A DNA stretch of 64,000 nucleotides from Lepus europaeus (GCF_033115175.1 NC_084827.1:19586001-19650000), one strand, 5' to 3'; numbered from the stretch's first letter, positions 32,760 to 45,360 are shown. The notes: generated by a model from the letters alone, not told the origin. Program-made: numbers and translations.

Positions 32760-33271
32760 CAGCCAGCTCTCTCTGGACACGAATGGCGAAGTCCGAAAGG
32801 CGGCGAAGTCCTCAGATCCAGGGCCCAGGAACGGAGAGCGGCTCAGGTACGGGCCACACGTCGCTCCTCAGGCGCCGGCCGAATCCGGGAAGCCGGGAGA
32901 ACTTCTCCCTCAGCGCTTCTCCCCGGCTCCCGGCGCGGCGGGGCCACTTCCGGGAGGGGGCGGGGAGACAAGAGGAGGCGTGTCGGGAAGGAGGCCGTTT
33001 GTAGCGCACCAGGCGGAAGTGAGCCCAAGGTGTCGGTGCGGCGCTTCCGGTCCGGGCGAGCGCGGCTTGGGCGCGCTGCGTGGTGTGTGTTTCGTGCTGA
33101 GATCGGCTTCTGAGGGCGAGTCAGCAGGCGAAGAGGCGCGCACCGGCGTCCGGACTCCGGAAGTCTGCAGTCGAGTGGAAAGGCCGGGAAAAAAAGGCCT
33201 GGAACTTGAATACGACTTAACTGCTGTTTCCGAGGGGGCAACTTCCACAGGGAACCCCTCTGCCCTGGTAA

Positions 33272-33772
<501 letters not shown>

Positions 33773-33790
33773 TAACCCGCTTCAAGTTCT

Positions 33791-34835
33791 GCGCGCTTTC
33801 TAGGCCGTGCCTTTTCCGTTTTGCCTCCCTTAGACAAACCCAACTCCAGTGTTTCTGCCTTCCACTTACGGGCGCCGTAGCGGTCTCCTCTGGGGGCCCA
33901 AGTGTGGCGTCTGCCAGGTCCTCCCCAGTCCCAGCCTCACTCGCGGCTCCCTGCTCCTTGCGGGTCTTGCACGACAGTTTGAGTCTTAGTATTCTCGAAA
34001 CTTCTCGGGTTTCTGTAGCCTTTCCCCCTTTGCTTTCGGGTGCAACATAAAGAAAAGCATACCGACTCTGATCGCAGGCGGTCTTCAGAGTTCTCATTTT
34101 GCTTCCTATCCATCTCTAACTTCATTTCCCTTTCAGGTGTGTATGTATAATTGGTTGATTGTCCCACATAAATCTGGACGTGCAGTGAGGTGTTTAGTTT
34201 CCACCCGTTAGTCGTGTGTCCCTTGTAGTTCTGCCTTTGACTCAGGTATTGGATGCGTTCCCTGATTTTCACACTCCCCTTTGCTGCACTTTATTTCCGT
34301 GTGAGAGCGTACAGGTGGGGCTCCTGCTGACTTAAAGTCTTAAACGTACGATTTACCTTATGAATCGTGAATGCCTTGGACACTAAAGAGGCTTGTACAG
34401 ATGGACAAAGCACCTTTACTTTTTTTTCTTTGCATTTTATACTCAGCGTATTTTTAATTTGTCCCCTCTCTATTTTTATTTAACTCATAACTGGTGCTTA
34501 AAAGTGCTCTGCCCTATTAAAATGAGCCGCTAGGCTCCAAGTGCATAATAAATATTTTAAAATGTGCAACTTTGACTTGAATATTGCACTTGAAAAAAAA
34601 GAGTTGGCCCCCACGACCTTGTTTACCTTGTGGGAAGACAAGGGAGTAGACTCACTGACGACTCCGGGAGAAAATCATTCACATATGGTCTCGTTTAGTT
34701 AGTTCAGTGATTGGTGAGTCACAGTTCCCCGATCCTTGTATAGTTTCCAAAAATGTAAATGGGAGAAATGATGTACCAACCAAAAGAGACAACTCTTAAC
34801 TTCTGGAACTTCCTTATTGTTGTTTTCTTTCTTCT
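33791..34835 (+). other. TNPO3: Unique proximal intron 1
   Basis: Repeat-free as far as can be seen, grading from GC-rich to AT-rich. No exon recognised. Confidence 0.6.
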
Positions 34836-34893
34836 TTCCTTCCTTCCTTCCTTCCTTCCTTCCTTCCTTCCTTCCTTCCTTCCTTCCTTCCTT
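34836..34893. repeat. (TTCC)14 microsatellite, GGAA on the - strand
   Basis: Uninterrupted tetranucleotide tract of about 58 bases at the tail of a minus-strand SINE, 1.4 kb inside TNPO3 intron 1. Confidence 0.95.
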
Positions 34894-35218
34894 TTTCTTT
34901 CTCTTTTCTTTCTTCATTCTTTCTGTTTGAGAGACAGAGTTATAGACAGAGGGAGAGAGAGGTCTTCCATCCACTGGTTTACTCTCCAGATTGCCACAGT
35001 GGCTGGAGCTGGGCTGATCCAAAGCCAGGAGCCAGGAGCTTCCTCCAGGTCTCCCACGTGGGTGCAGGGGCCCAAGCACTTGGGCCATCTTCTGCTCTCC
35101 CAGGCCAGCAGCAGGTAGCTAGATTGGATGTGGAGCAGCCGGGACTTGAACTGGCGCCCATAGGGGATGCCACCACCACAGGCAGAGGCCCAACCCACTC
35201 TGCCACAAAGCTGGTCCT
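34836..35218 (-). mobile_element. C SINE, standard, tail expanded to (TTCC)n
   Basis: Tail side carries the tetranucleotide tract listed separately; head end TGCCACAAAGCTGGTCC. First C SINE downstream of the promoter. Confidence 0.9.
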
Positions 35219-35259
35219 TATTTTTTTCCGTAAAGTCTGTACTCATTCGGTAGAAATGC

Positions 35260-35544
35260 AATTAAAATTTATTTATTTGAGTGACAGAGATCTTCTGCCT
35301 ACTGGTTTACTCCTCAAACATTTGCAAAAGCTAAGGCCAGGCCGGTCCTAAGTCAGGAGTCAGGAACCCCGAACAAGTCTCCCATGGGTGGCAGGGAGCC
35401 AAGTCCGGGTACTTGGATCATTGTCTGCCTTCTAGGCCCATTAGCAGGAAACTGAATGGGAAGCTGACGTGGGCCTTGATCTCAGACACTCCCACATGGA
35501 ATATGGGGTGGCTTAAGCGGTGGCTCAACCCACTGCAAGATGCA
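35260..35544 (-). mobile_element. C SINE, older variant
   Basis: AATTTATTTATTTGAGTGAC to CAACCCACTGCAAGATGC; diverged. Confidence 0.8.
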
Positions 35545-35548
35545 GTTA

Positions 35549-35817
35549 AACATTTTTTTCCTTTTATTTATTTGAGAGGCAGAGAGAGCAAGCACGTGTG
35601 CGCTCACATCCTCTTGTTCACTCTCCAAATGCCTGTTATGGTCAGGAACCATAAACTGGGAGTTGGAGTGCAATCCAGGTCTGCAGTGTGGGTGGCAGGA
35701 AGCCATCACACTGCCTCCCAGGGTCTCCATTAGCAGGAAGCTGGAGTCAGGAGCTGGGGCTGGGAAGTAGACGCAGGCACACTGGTGTCTTAATCTGCTA
35801 AGCCGAATGTCTGCTCT
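35549..35817 (-). mobile_element. C SINE, older variant
   Basis: TTTTATTTATTTGAGAGGCA to CTAAGCCGAATGTCTGCTC; adjacent to the previous copy. Confidence 0.8.
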
Positions 35818-35914
35818 GGTTGTGTGTGTTTACATCAGTGCGTGGGTGCTTAGCATGTACTAGTGACTGTGCTGGGTATTGGTATTTGGGGATGAACTAG
35901 ACAAAAATTCTGCT

Positions 35915-36020
35915 TACCATATAGGGTAGTTGTGATTTTAAATGAGGTAATATCTACAAAGAGTTTAGAAAAGTTCCTGGAACCTAGGTATGAAGTATAT
36001 TAGCAGTTATTTAACTGTTC
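35915..36020 (+). mobile_element. MIR fragment
   Basis: TAGTTGTGATTTTAAATGAG, GTAATATCTACAAAGAGTTT and AAAGTTCCTGGAACCTAGGT match the 3' half of MIR. Confidence 0.5.
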
Positions 36021-36593
36021 TTCACTTTCCTCTCCTTTCCACTACTCTGTTACAACCATGTATCATCATTATCAGTGCTAACACTCAGGGTCCCAACAAC
36101 AACAGGTGACATTTTTGACAGGGTAATTCAAGGAGAGTTTATTTTAAAAAGGTACTAATTATATATAGACACACACATAACACATATATGTACGTATATA
36201 TGTGTATAATTGCATACAAGAAATAGTGTGGTAGCCTGTGGCTAAATTGCTGCTGTTTCTAAGCCAGAAGGGATAGGAGAGTGAGTGGCTACTTGACCTG
36301 GGAAGAGAGCATGGCTTTGGCTGTCTTGAGAGGAATGCTGCCTTTAGGGTGAAGGGACAGGCTACCTTGAGGTGACCTTGTAGGAAGGAGGCTTGAGGAA
36401 TGAATATCCTGAATTTATTCTCTTCTAATCTGCTGGGATTCCCCATTGGCCAAACCAGAGAACAGAGAGACCTATTGGTAACAGATACAGGCCGACCTAG
36501 TGCAGCACAGGAGGGTGGAGAAGATGGAGCCCAGTCGCCCAACCTCTGGAGGCAGCGCCTGCATTGAGACGACAGTCCAGCATGTTGACTCCT
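36021..36593 (+). other. Unique intron sequence
   Basis: Apart from the AT/AC patch, nothing recognised. Confidence 0.5.
36163..36215. repeat. AT/AC low-complexity patch
   Basis: ACACACATAACACATATATG followed by ATATATGTGT runs. Confidence 0.8.
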
Positions 36594-36610
36594 TTACCGC
36601 TTCATTTCTT

Positions 36611-36950
36611 TTTTCTTTTCTTTTCTTTTTTTTTTACAGGCAGAGTGGACAGTGAGAGAGAGACAGACAGAAAGAAAGGTCTTCCTTTGCCGTTGGTTCA
36701 CCCTCCAATGGCCGCCACGGCCGGCGCTCTGCAGCTGGCGCACCGCGCCGATCCGAAGGCAGGAGCCAGGTGCTTCTCCTGGTCTCCCATGGGGTGCAGG
36801 GCCATCCTCCACTGCACTCCTGGGCCATAGCAGAGAGCTGGCCTGGAAGAGGGGCAACCGGGATAGAATCCGGCACCCCGACCGGGACTAGAACCCGGTG
36901 TGTCGGCGCCGCAAGGCAGAGGATTAGCCTGTTGAGCCACAGCGCTGGCC
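36611..36950 (-). mobile_element. C SINE, young, with a 20-30-bp core deletion
   Basis: TSD TTACCGCTTCATTTCTT (36,594-36,610) versus TTACCTCTTCATTTCTT (36,951-36,967). Core reads CAGGGCCATCC, lacking CAAGCACTTGGG. Confidence 0.93.
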
Positions 36951-36967
36951 TTACCTCTTCATTTCTT

Positions 36968-37763
36968 CAACCACCTGGTCACTCAGTTAGACCCTGGGTC
37001 TCATCATTACTGAAAAGTCACTAGCCCTCCAGATCACTAATTCAGGCACGCCATTTTCCCATGTATTGGCTCAAGAATCTCTTACCAGTAGTGTAACTAT
37101 CCTCTTTGTTCAGAAAGTTAATCTGTTTGCCTTCTTGGTAGAAGGAATTCTCCATCTCCCTGCTTGTAGTCTGGCCTTGTTCAAATCTGTTGCATAACTG
37201 TTGTCCTGGGATCTTTATTTAACCATGTCCTGGGAAATTCCCTTTACCTGTTTCTTGTCTTAGACTCACGGATTCTTGGATCCCACGATCTTTTTTCTTT
37301 ATTTGATGAATAATTGAATAGAACACCTTCATGCCTTCTCTCTTTGTGTTGGCCTTTTTTTGTTGAACTGCTTTTATGTTGAGAGTAGTTCTCTAGTCTT
37401 CTGCCCGGAGATTATTAACTAGGTTGCCAGTATTCAAAAAAACCAGTTGAGGGAATGAGGCCATGGAAAAGAGAATGCCACTGAGTATGTAGGCTTTAAT
37501 TTACTGTCTCGTGTTTGGTGTAATACTCCTGGTCTCTGCTGAGTCTGCTGTCCAAGAGTGCAGTCTCCCTGCTTGAATTTTCCAGAGTAAACCTTGAGTC
37601 TCTGGTTATGTGGGAGGATAGTAGTCAGCTGCTCAGAGACAGGGAGAAAATCTAGGAGTCCTAACAGTTTTTTATATGGAGTTTGGAATCCTATTTTTAG
37701 TTTTTCTTCCACTTTTAGGTCTGCCTTGAGATGAACTGGATGCTTCCAGTCCTTGAGCTAGGG
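36968..37763 (+). other. Unique intron sequence
   Basis: No repeat or exon recognised; could be old L1 beyond eye detection. Confidence 0.5.
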
Positions 37764-38068
37764 TGGGCTTTGTGGTGAGCAGGTTAACCCACCACTTGGG
37801 ATGCTGCATCCTGTACCAAAATGCTGGTTCAGGTTCTAGCTACTCCATGTCTGATGTAGCTTCCTGCTAAAGCATCCTGAGAAGCAGTAGATGATGACTC
37901 GAATGTTTGGGCCCAGTCGCTCACATGGGAGTTTCTGGCTCCTGGCTTTGGCCTGGCTGTTGCTGGCATTTGGGGAGCATACCAGTGGACTGGAGGAAGA
38001 TCTCTCTCTGTGTCAGCTGCCCCTACCCACTTCAAGTAGATGAAAATAATAAATAAGTAAAAAAAAAT
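37764..38068 (+). mobile_element. C SINE, standard, diverged
   Basis: Head GGTGGGCTTTGTGGTGAGCA; tail AATAATAAATAAGTAAA. Confidence 0.83.
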
Positions 38069-38364
38069 TCTGCGCCTTCCTGGGGTTTTGCCACACCAGT
38101 CCGTTTGCCCCCTGACTTTCCCATTCTTATCTGGTTCCCTGTTCCCTCAGGCAGAGTTCAACCTCAGATCTGCTAGGACAGTTAACACATTAGCTTTCCA
38201 CTCACCATAGTTTTATTGACATTTTATCTATTTGCACTATCTTTGTCCTTGTGGGTTTTGCTTTTTTTTTTTTTTTTTTTTTTGTAATGTTTTTACTCTG
38301 CTTTTAGTAGATTTTTGGAAGCGACCTAAGGGCGAACAGATGTGTACAAAATCTCTACATTAGT

Positions 38365-38855
38365 TTTTTTTTAAATGTTTGATCAGCATGTCATTTTGGG
38401 GTACAGTGCAATATTTCTATACATGTATGCAGCATAAACTGGTCAGTCAGGTAATTAGCATTTCCATTTCCTTATCTTTTCTATATGTTTGGAGCCTACG
38501 AGCTTTCTCCTGCTTCTTCATAAAGTATCTGTGCTGTGGAATACTAGAATTTACTACTTCTGTCTAACTCTGTTTTGGTATCTGTTAGCTACTCTCCCTC
38601 GATCCCCTTCCTCCTACCCTTCCCAAACTCTGGAAATGAATATTCTGTGTTCAGATGGACTTTTTTTAAACTTCTGCAATGAGAACATGTGATACTTGTC
38701 TGCGTCTGGCTCATTTCACTTAACATAATCACCTCCAGTTCCATCTATTTTGCTGCAAATGTAAAAATATGAAGCACTTAAAGAGTTTGCAGTCATCCTT
38801 GCTATCTTTGTATTGTACCAATTTTTATTGTGTGAATACCCTGCATTGGTTCCTT
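38365..38855 (-). mobile_element. Old L1 3' UTR
   Basis: Reverse-oriented L1M-type 3' text: TTTTGGGGTACAGTGCAATA, TCAGGTAATTAGCATTTCCA, CATTTCACTTAACATAATCA. It is unique in position, with the C SINE at 38,857 directly right. Confidence 0.72.
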
Positions 38856-38856
38856 T

Positions 38857-39186
38857 TTTTTTTTTTTTAAGATTTATTTATTTATATGAAAGGCAGAGTT
38901 ACAGAGAGAGGTAGAGAGAGAGAGAGAGGTCTTCCATCTGTTGGTTCACTGCCCAGATGGCTGCAACAGCCAGAGCTGAGACCATCCGAAGCCAGGAGCC
39001 AAGAGCCTCTTCTGGGTCTCCCACGCAGGTGCAGGGGCCCAAGGACTTGGGCCATCTTCTACTGCTTTCCCAGGCCATAGCAGAGAGTTGGATCGGAAGT
39101 GGAGCAGCCAGGGCTTGAACCGGCACCCATATGGGATGCTGGCACGGCAGGCGGTGGCTTTACCTGCTACGCCACAGTGCTAGCCC
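38857..39186 (-). mobile_element. C SINE, standard
   Basis: Full length next to L1 3' UTR; head end ACGCCACAGTGCTAGCCCC. Confidence 0.92.
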
Positions 39187-39540
39187 CCTACATTAGCTCT
39201 TGAGTTTTGTCAAAATCTCTGTCCATTGATTGTCTCTTACCTTTTCTTTATAAGGTCTTTCTATCTTTATATCTCTCCTTATCCAGTTTGGAGTCCAAAG
39301 CGTATTATTTTAGTCACTTTAAAATGGACCATTAACTCTCCCCTCTGCATCTTATCTTATTCTCTGGGACCTGGATCCTTTGGCTTATCCCATGGCTTGC
39401 CTGCTTCTTCAGACGCCCTCTATTCTGACATTCTGACATTCAGCCAGCTGTAGTGTATCTCCGGTAAACAAATTTAGGGGATAGGAGAGGGGTGCTATCT
39501 TTGCCCAATTTTGCTGTTTCTTTGATTTGTCTCTCTCTCT

Positions 39541-39876
39541 CTTTTTTTTTTTTTTTTTTAAGATTTTATTTATTTGAGAGGTAGAGTTACAGACAGTAAG
39601 AGTGAGAGATGGAGAGAAAGGTCTTCCTTCCACTGATTCACTCTCCAAGTGATGTCAATGGCCAGAGCTGCACCAATCTGAAGCCAGGAAGGAACTTCTT
39701 CTAGGTCTCCCACGTGGGTTCAGAGGCCCAAGCACCTGGGCTATTTTCCACTGCTGTCCCAGGCCATAGCAGAGAGCTGGATTGGAAGAGGAGCAGCTGG
39801 GACTAGACCCAGTGCCCATATGGGATGCCGGCGCTTCAGACCAGGGCTTTAACCCGCTGCACCACAGCACTGGCTC
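39541..39876 (-). mobile_element. C SINE, standard
   Basis: Full length; head end ACCACAGCACTGGCTC. Confidence 0.92.
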
Positions 39877-39938
39877 TGATTTGTCTTCTATACTTTACCC
39901 TTTCCTAGTGTTGTTTTCTTTTTCTTTTCTTTCTTCTT

Positions 39939-40266
39939 TTTTTTTTTTTTAAACATTTATTTTATTTATTTGAAAGACATAGTTAGAGAGAGAGGTAGAG
40001 ACAGAGAGAGAGGTCTTCCATCCACTGGTTCACTCCCCAGATGGCTGCAGCAGCCGGAGCTGTGCCGATCCCAAGCCAGGAGCTTCTTCCGGGTCTCCCA
40101 CGTGGGTAGAGGGGCCCAAGCACTTGGGCCATCTTTTACTGCTTTCCCAGGCCATAGCAGAGAGCTGGATCGGAAGAGAAGCAGCCGGGACTCGAACCGG
40201 TGCCCATATGGGATGCTGGTGCTTCAGGCCAGGGCTTTAACCTGCTGAGCCACAGCGCTGGCCCCA
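39939..40266 (-). mobile_element. C SINE, standard
   Basis: Full length; head AGCCACAGCGCTGGCCCC, little diverged. Confidence 0.93.
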
Positions 40267-40460
40267 TCCCAGTGTTGTTTTCAAATGCAGAAAGTGACCC
40301 ATCTTTCAAAGCCCAGCCCAAAGTCGACTTTCTTCTTGAAGTCTTAACTGGTTATCAATGAATTTCATTTGTTTCTGCTATTTTTACCATACCCACGGTT
40401 AATTGAAAGTAAACTATGAGCCTCCTATGATACTGTTTCAGTGTTTCCAACATTTTTATT

Positions 40461-40777
40461 TTTATTTATCTTTTAAAAATTTTGTTTACTTGAAACGCAG
40501 AGTTAGAGAGAGGGAGAGACACACAGGGGGAGAATCTTCCATCTGCTGGTTCACTTCCCAAATGGACAAGATGGTTGAGGCTCGGCTAGGCTGAATCCAG
40601 GAGCTGGGAACCCCATCCAAGTTTCCCACATTGGTGGCATGGGCCATCATCTGGCTTCAGGCCCATTAGCAGGGAACAGGATCAGAAGTGGAGCAGCTGG
40701 GACTCAAATCAACACTCCAGTATGGATTGCCTGTGTCATAAATGGCAACTTAACCTGTTGTACCACAAAACCAGCCC
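40461..40777 (-). mobile_element. C SINE, older variant
   Basis: ATCTTTTAAAAATTTTGTTT to CCACAAAACCAGCCC. Confidence 0.85.
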
Positions 40778-40970
40778 TGAGAGAAAATCTTTTGTCTGCT
40801 AGTTCACTGTCCAAATGCCTGCAACAGCTGGTACTGGGCCAGGCTGAAGCTCTGAGCCCGGAACTCAACCCAGGTCTCACATGAGCAGTAGGGATTCAAA
40901 CAGCCACCCATATGGGATGCCAGCGCTGCAGGTGGCGCACCCACGTGCTGTGCCACAGCGCTGGCCCCAA
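40778..40970 (-). mobile_element. C SINE, lacking the A tail
   Basis: Starts at TGAGAGAAAATCTTTTGTC right at the previous head; head end TGCCACAGCGCTGGCCCC. Confidence 0.85.
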
Positions 40971-41466
40971 AGTGGCATTTTAAACCAAAAATCTTAGGAC
41001 AGTAATAAGCAAAGAGATTTTTTTTCATTTGACATTGGTAAGGAACAGAATTTACCTGGTTTACTACAAATCCGATTTTAAAAATGCACATTTTGCACAA
41101 ATTTTTCCTTCTTTCCCATCCCTACCTTACTAATCTTTAGTCTAGTTTAGTATAGTATATTCCTTTAGTATAGTTCTCATAATCTACTCAGAGTAGACTT
41201 GGTATAGAGATATAATTTGGATATGGGTTAGTCCATGCTTTGATTTAGCATTTTTATCATTATCTAATATTTGTATAAAATGGCCATTTTCTGAAGAATT
41301 CGTATTAGTTACTAAGCTTTTTCCAGCAAAATTCTTGGAAACCTACAGCTGTGATTTTGTCTTATGTGATTGACAGATGTCCTTGATAATGGCAAAATGT
41401 TCCCTCCACAAAAAAAAAATTATTTTGAGACAGATCTTAGAGGAATCCTTATTTGGGAGGTCAGTG
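40971..41466 (+). other. Unique AT-rich intron sequence
   Basis: Has repeated TAGTTTAGTATAGTATA motifs near 41,140; no exon. Confidence 0.5.
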
Positions 41467-41498
<32 letters not shown>

Positions 41499-41804
41499 TT
41501 TATTTGACAGATAGAGTTAGACAGTGAGAGAGAGACAGAGAAAGGTCTTCCTTCCGTTGGTTCATCCCCTAAATGGCCGCTACGGCCAGCACTGCGCCAA
41601 TCCGAAGCCAGGAGCCAGGTGCTTCTCCCTGGTCTCCCATGTGGGTTCAGGCGCCCAAGCACTTGGGCCATCCTCCACTGCCTTCCTGGGCCACAGCAGA
41701 GAGCCAGACTGGAAGAGGAGCAGCCGGGACTAGAACCCAGTGCCTATATGGGATGCCGGCGCCACAGGCGGAGGATTAACCAAGTGAGCCACGGCACCGG
41801 CCCC
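41467..41804 (-). mobile_element. C SINE, young-like
   Basis: T27 tract, then TATTTGACAGATAGAGTTAG; head AGCCACGGCACCGGCCCC. Confidence 0.92.
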
Positions 41805-41809
41805 AGGAG

Positions 41810-42074
41810 GTTTAACACTGCCTGTGATGCCAGCATCCCACATGAGCTCTGGTTCGAGTCCTGACTGTTCTACTTCTGATCCAGTTCCCTAGTAATGCTC
41901 CTGGGAGGTCAGTGGGAGATAGTCAAAGTACTTGGGTCCCTGGCACCCAAATGGGAGAGCTGATGGAGTTCCAGACTCCTGGCTTCACCCTGGCCTATAC
42001 CCCAGCCATTACAGCCATTTGGGGAGTAAACCCACAGGTGATGATTCTTTCTCTCTCTCTGCCTTCCAAAATAA
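41810..42074 (+). mobile_element. C SINE, standard, 5'-truncated
   Basis: Begins near GGTTTAACACTGCCTGTGAT; inverted to its left neighbour, so the two meet head-to-head. Confidence 0.85.
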
Positions 42075-42217
42075 GGAATCCTTGTCTGATGGCAGGTGTC
42101 CTATTCTGGACACTGAACAGCCTCCTTTGTTCATCCCCAATAACTACAGTCAGTAGACAGTGTAGAGAGAGTGAAGAGAAGACCATTTCTTTATAGGGTA
42201 AAGAAATATGCTACTCA

Positions 42218-42570
42218 TGGGGCCGGTGCTGTGGTGCAGCGGGTTAAGGCCCTGGCCTGAAACACCAGCATCGCATATGGGCACCGGTTCAAGACCCAGC
42301 TGCTCCACTTCCCATCCAGCTCTTTGCTATGGGCTGGGAAAGCAGTAGAAGACGGCCCAAGTCCTTGGGCCCCTGCACCCACGTGGGAGACCTGGAAGAA
42401 GCTTCTGGCTCCTGGCTTCCTGGCTTCAGATTTGCGCAGCTCCAGCCATTACAGCCAGTTGGGGAGTGAACCATTGGATGGAAGACTTCTCTCTTTCTCT
42501 ACCTCTCCTCTCTCTCTCCGTAACTCTGGTTTTCAAATAAATAAGTAAATCTTTAAAAAAAAAGAGAGAG
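42218..42570 (+). mobile_element. C SINE, standard, recent
   Basis: Perfect 16-base TSD AGAAATATGCTACTCA at 42,202-42,217 and 42,571-42,586. Confidence 0.95.
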
Positions 42571-42586
42571 AGAAATATGCTACTCA

Positions 42587-43338
42587 GTTCTTCTAAGTCC
42601 GTATTTTAAAAAAGTTGTAGACTACCTGGTTTACCTCATGTCTATAGGAATTTTCTTTTTCTTAAATAGATCAAACAGATCATTGTTTGTCATTGGATCG
42701 TCAGCTTCAAACATCTTTTCTTAGTACTTTTCCCTTTTTGAATTTCTTGATTTGTTGGTCCTAAAATCAAGGGTCTTGGATTTTTCTCCAGCATTTTTAG
42801 TTATTGATTTGATTTTTCTGAACATGTAGGCATTTTGTGTGTGTGTGTGTGTGCTTATTAGTTTTCGTCTTCCAGTCAAATTAACCTTAGAACATAACGT
42901 GCTTTTGAAAGGAAAGCCTTCTAGAAAATAGAAAATGTTTCTATACTACTTATTCAATCAGTGTAGGAATATTGGATGTCTTGCACTGATAGAAACTGGG
43001 AATTTACAGATTAATGATAAAAACCAATGACCTTTCACCAGTTATTTAGTTGTATCATGCAATATGGCAGCCATTAGTCAGGTATGCTCTTTTAAATTAG
43101 TGAAAAGTAAATAAAAGTTAAAATCAGTTCCTTATTTTTATTCTTCTCTTTTCAAATATTGAACAGTAGAATATAGAATATTCCATGTGTTTGTAGCATC
43201 AGAGCCTGAGGAAGTGAATTTGTGAAGGTTTTTCTGTTGGCTTGGTAATCTGTTATCTGGTGGCATTCCTTCACATTTGGATTAGTTTTGTCTTACCACG
43301 CCTTGGACTAGAGTTGATGATTTGGTACAGGATACAAA
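42587..43338 (+). other. Unique AT-rich intron sequence
   Basis: No repeat except the (GT)n tract. Confidence 0.5.
42836..42853. repeat. (GT)n microsatellite
   Basis: Nine GT units in unique intron sequence. Confidence 0.9.
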
Positions 43339-43353
43339 ATAATTAGGGCATTG

Positions 43354-43688
43354 GGGCCAGTGCTTTGGCATAGCAGGTAAAGCTGCCGCCTGCATTGCTG
43401 GAACCCCATATGGGCGCCAGTTGGAGATCTTGCTGTTCTACTTCTGATCCAGCTCTCTGCTATGGCCTGGGAAAGCAGTGGAGGATGGCCCAAGTGCTTG
43501 GGCCCCTGCACCTGTGTGAGAGACCAGGAAGAAGCTCCTGGCTCCTGGCTTTGGATCAGCCCAGCTCTGGCCGTTGCGACCATTTGAGGGGTGAACCAGC
43601 AGATGGTCTCTCTCTCTCTCTCTCTCTCTGCCTCTGCCTCTCTGTAACTCTGCCTTTCAAATAAGTAAATAAATAAATCTTTAAAAAC
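43354..43688 (+). mobile_element. C SINE, standard
   Basis: TSD AATAATTAGGGCATT (43,339) versus AATGATTAGGGCATT (43,689). (CT)n at 43,607-43,629. Confidence 0.94.
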
Positions 43689-43794
43689 AATGATTAGGGC
43701 ATTGCTGTATTTCTAAATTATAGCATATTTTTTCCAAAACTATATTTCTTACAGTATTCTTTGATGTTTATGGGGGAAATGGAAAGTAGATTTT

Positions 43795-43850
43795 ATAGAT
43801 TTTTTTATTGTGTAAAATAGTCAAAATATAAATTTTATCATTTTAACTGT
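43795..43850 (-). mobile_element. Short L1 3' end fragment
   Basis: TATAAATTTTATCATTTTAA follows the reversed L1 3' terminus pattern. A C SINE starts immediately right. Confidence 0.4.
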
Positions 43851-44154
43851 TTTTTAAAAAAGATTATTTACTTATTTGAGAGGCAGAGTTACGGAGAGAG
43901 AGATGGAGAGAGAGATCTTTATCTACTGATTCACTCCCCAAGTGGCTGCAACTGCCTAAGCTGAGCCGATCCAGAGCCAGGAGCCTTTTCTGGGTCTCCC
44001 ACGTGGATGCAGGGGCCATCTTTCACTGCTCTCCCAGGTGCATTAGCAGAGAGCTGGATTGGAAGAGGAGTAGCCAGGACATGAACCAGAGCGTGTGTGG
44101 GATGCTGGCGCTCCAGGTGGAGGCTCAACCCACTAGGCCACAGTACTGGCTCCA
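43851..44154 (-). mobile_element. C SINE, standard
   Basis: Inserted at an L1 3' fragment; core lacks the CAAGCACTTGGG block. Confidence 0.9.
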
Positions 44155-44290
44155 GCTTTGTTGAACTTAAAATTTAATTGACAGGGAATTGAAGTCACTT
44201 AGGCTACCTGCCCTCGTATCCCTAGTTTGTACCATGGCACTAAATATTACTAGTGTTTATGGCCATACAGATGAAACCCCAGAGAGAAAC

Positions 44291-44466
44291 CTTTTTTTTT
44301 TTTTTTTTTTAAGATTTATTTATTTATTTGAAAGAATTACAGAGACATGGAGAGACACACAGAGAGAGATTTTCCATCCACTGATTCACTCCCCAAATGG
44401 CCGCAATGACCAGGGCTGGGCCAGGAAGAAGCTAGGAATCCAAGCACTTGGGCCATCTTCGGTCTA
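44291..44466 (-). mobile_element. C SINE, head half missing
   Basis: Tail and middle only, ending at CACTTGGGCCATCTTCGGTC. Confidence 0.85.
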
Positions 44467-44498
44467 AGCGATAATTTTGTTTGGCATGCAGAATCTCT

Positions 44499-44730
44499 CT
44501 CTCTCTCTCTCTTTTTTTTGTAAATAAATACACTGTTCTTTTTGTTTATTTATTTGAGAGGTAGAGTTACGACAGTGAGAGGGAGAGACAGAGAGAAAGG
44601 TCTTCCTGCTATCCCAGGCCACAGCAGAGAGATGGATTAGAAGACGAGCAGCTGGGACTCGAACCAGCACCCATATGGGATGTCGACTCTGCAGGCAGAG
44701 GATTAACCTATTGCGCCATGGCACTGGCCC
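44499..44730 (-). mobile_element. C SINE with internal deletion
   Basis: AAAGGTCTTCCTGCTATCCC joins the two ends. TSD CAGAATCTCT at 44,489 and 44,731 shows it inserted already shortened, or was deleted inside. Confidence 0.9.
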
Positions 44731-44755
44731 CAGAATCTCTTGAAGGATTGAGTTA

Positions 44756-45075
44756 GGGCCAGCACGTGGCTCACTTGGTTAATCCTCCGCCTGCGGCGCC
44801 AGCATCCCATATGGGTGCTGGTTCTAGTCCCGGTTGCTCCTCTTCCAGTCCAGCTCTCTGCTGTGGCTCAGGAGAGCAGTGGAGGATGGCCCAAGTGCTT
44901 GGGCCCTGCACCCACATGGGAGACCAGGGAGAAGCACCTGGCTGCTGGCTTCGGATCAGCACAGCACCAGCCATTGGGGCCATTTGGGGAGTGAACCAAT
45001 GGAAGGAAGACCTTTCTCTCTGTCTCTCTCAGTGTCTATAACTCTACCTGTCAAATAAATTTTTTAAAAAAAGGA
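44756..45075 (+). mobile_element. C SINE, young-like
   Basis: TSD AAGGATTGAGTTA at 44,743-44,755 and 45,076-45,088, perfect. Confidence 0.95.
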
Positions 45076-45101
45076 AAGGATTGAGTTAATATTTTTCTTA
45101 G

Positions 45102-45360
45102 GGGCCGGAGTTGTGATTTAAGCGGGTAAAGCTGCTGCCTGCAGAGCCAGCATCCCATAAGGGCGCTGGTTTGAGTCCTGGCTGCTCTACTTTTGATCCA
45201 GCTCTCTGCTATGGCCTGGGAAAGCAGTAGAAGATGGCCCAAGTCCTTGGGCCCCTACACATGGGTGGGATACCTGGAAGAAGCTCCTGGCTCTTGGCTT
45301 CAGATCAGCACAACTCTGGCCATTGCGGCCAATTGGGGAGTGAACCAGCAGATGGAAGAC
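45102..45360 (+). mobile_element. C SINE, standard, tail-less arm of an inverted pair
   Basis: Head GGGGCCGGAGTTGTG; ends abruptly at CAGATGGAAGAC where the inverted copy begins. Confidence 0.9.
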
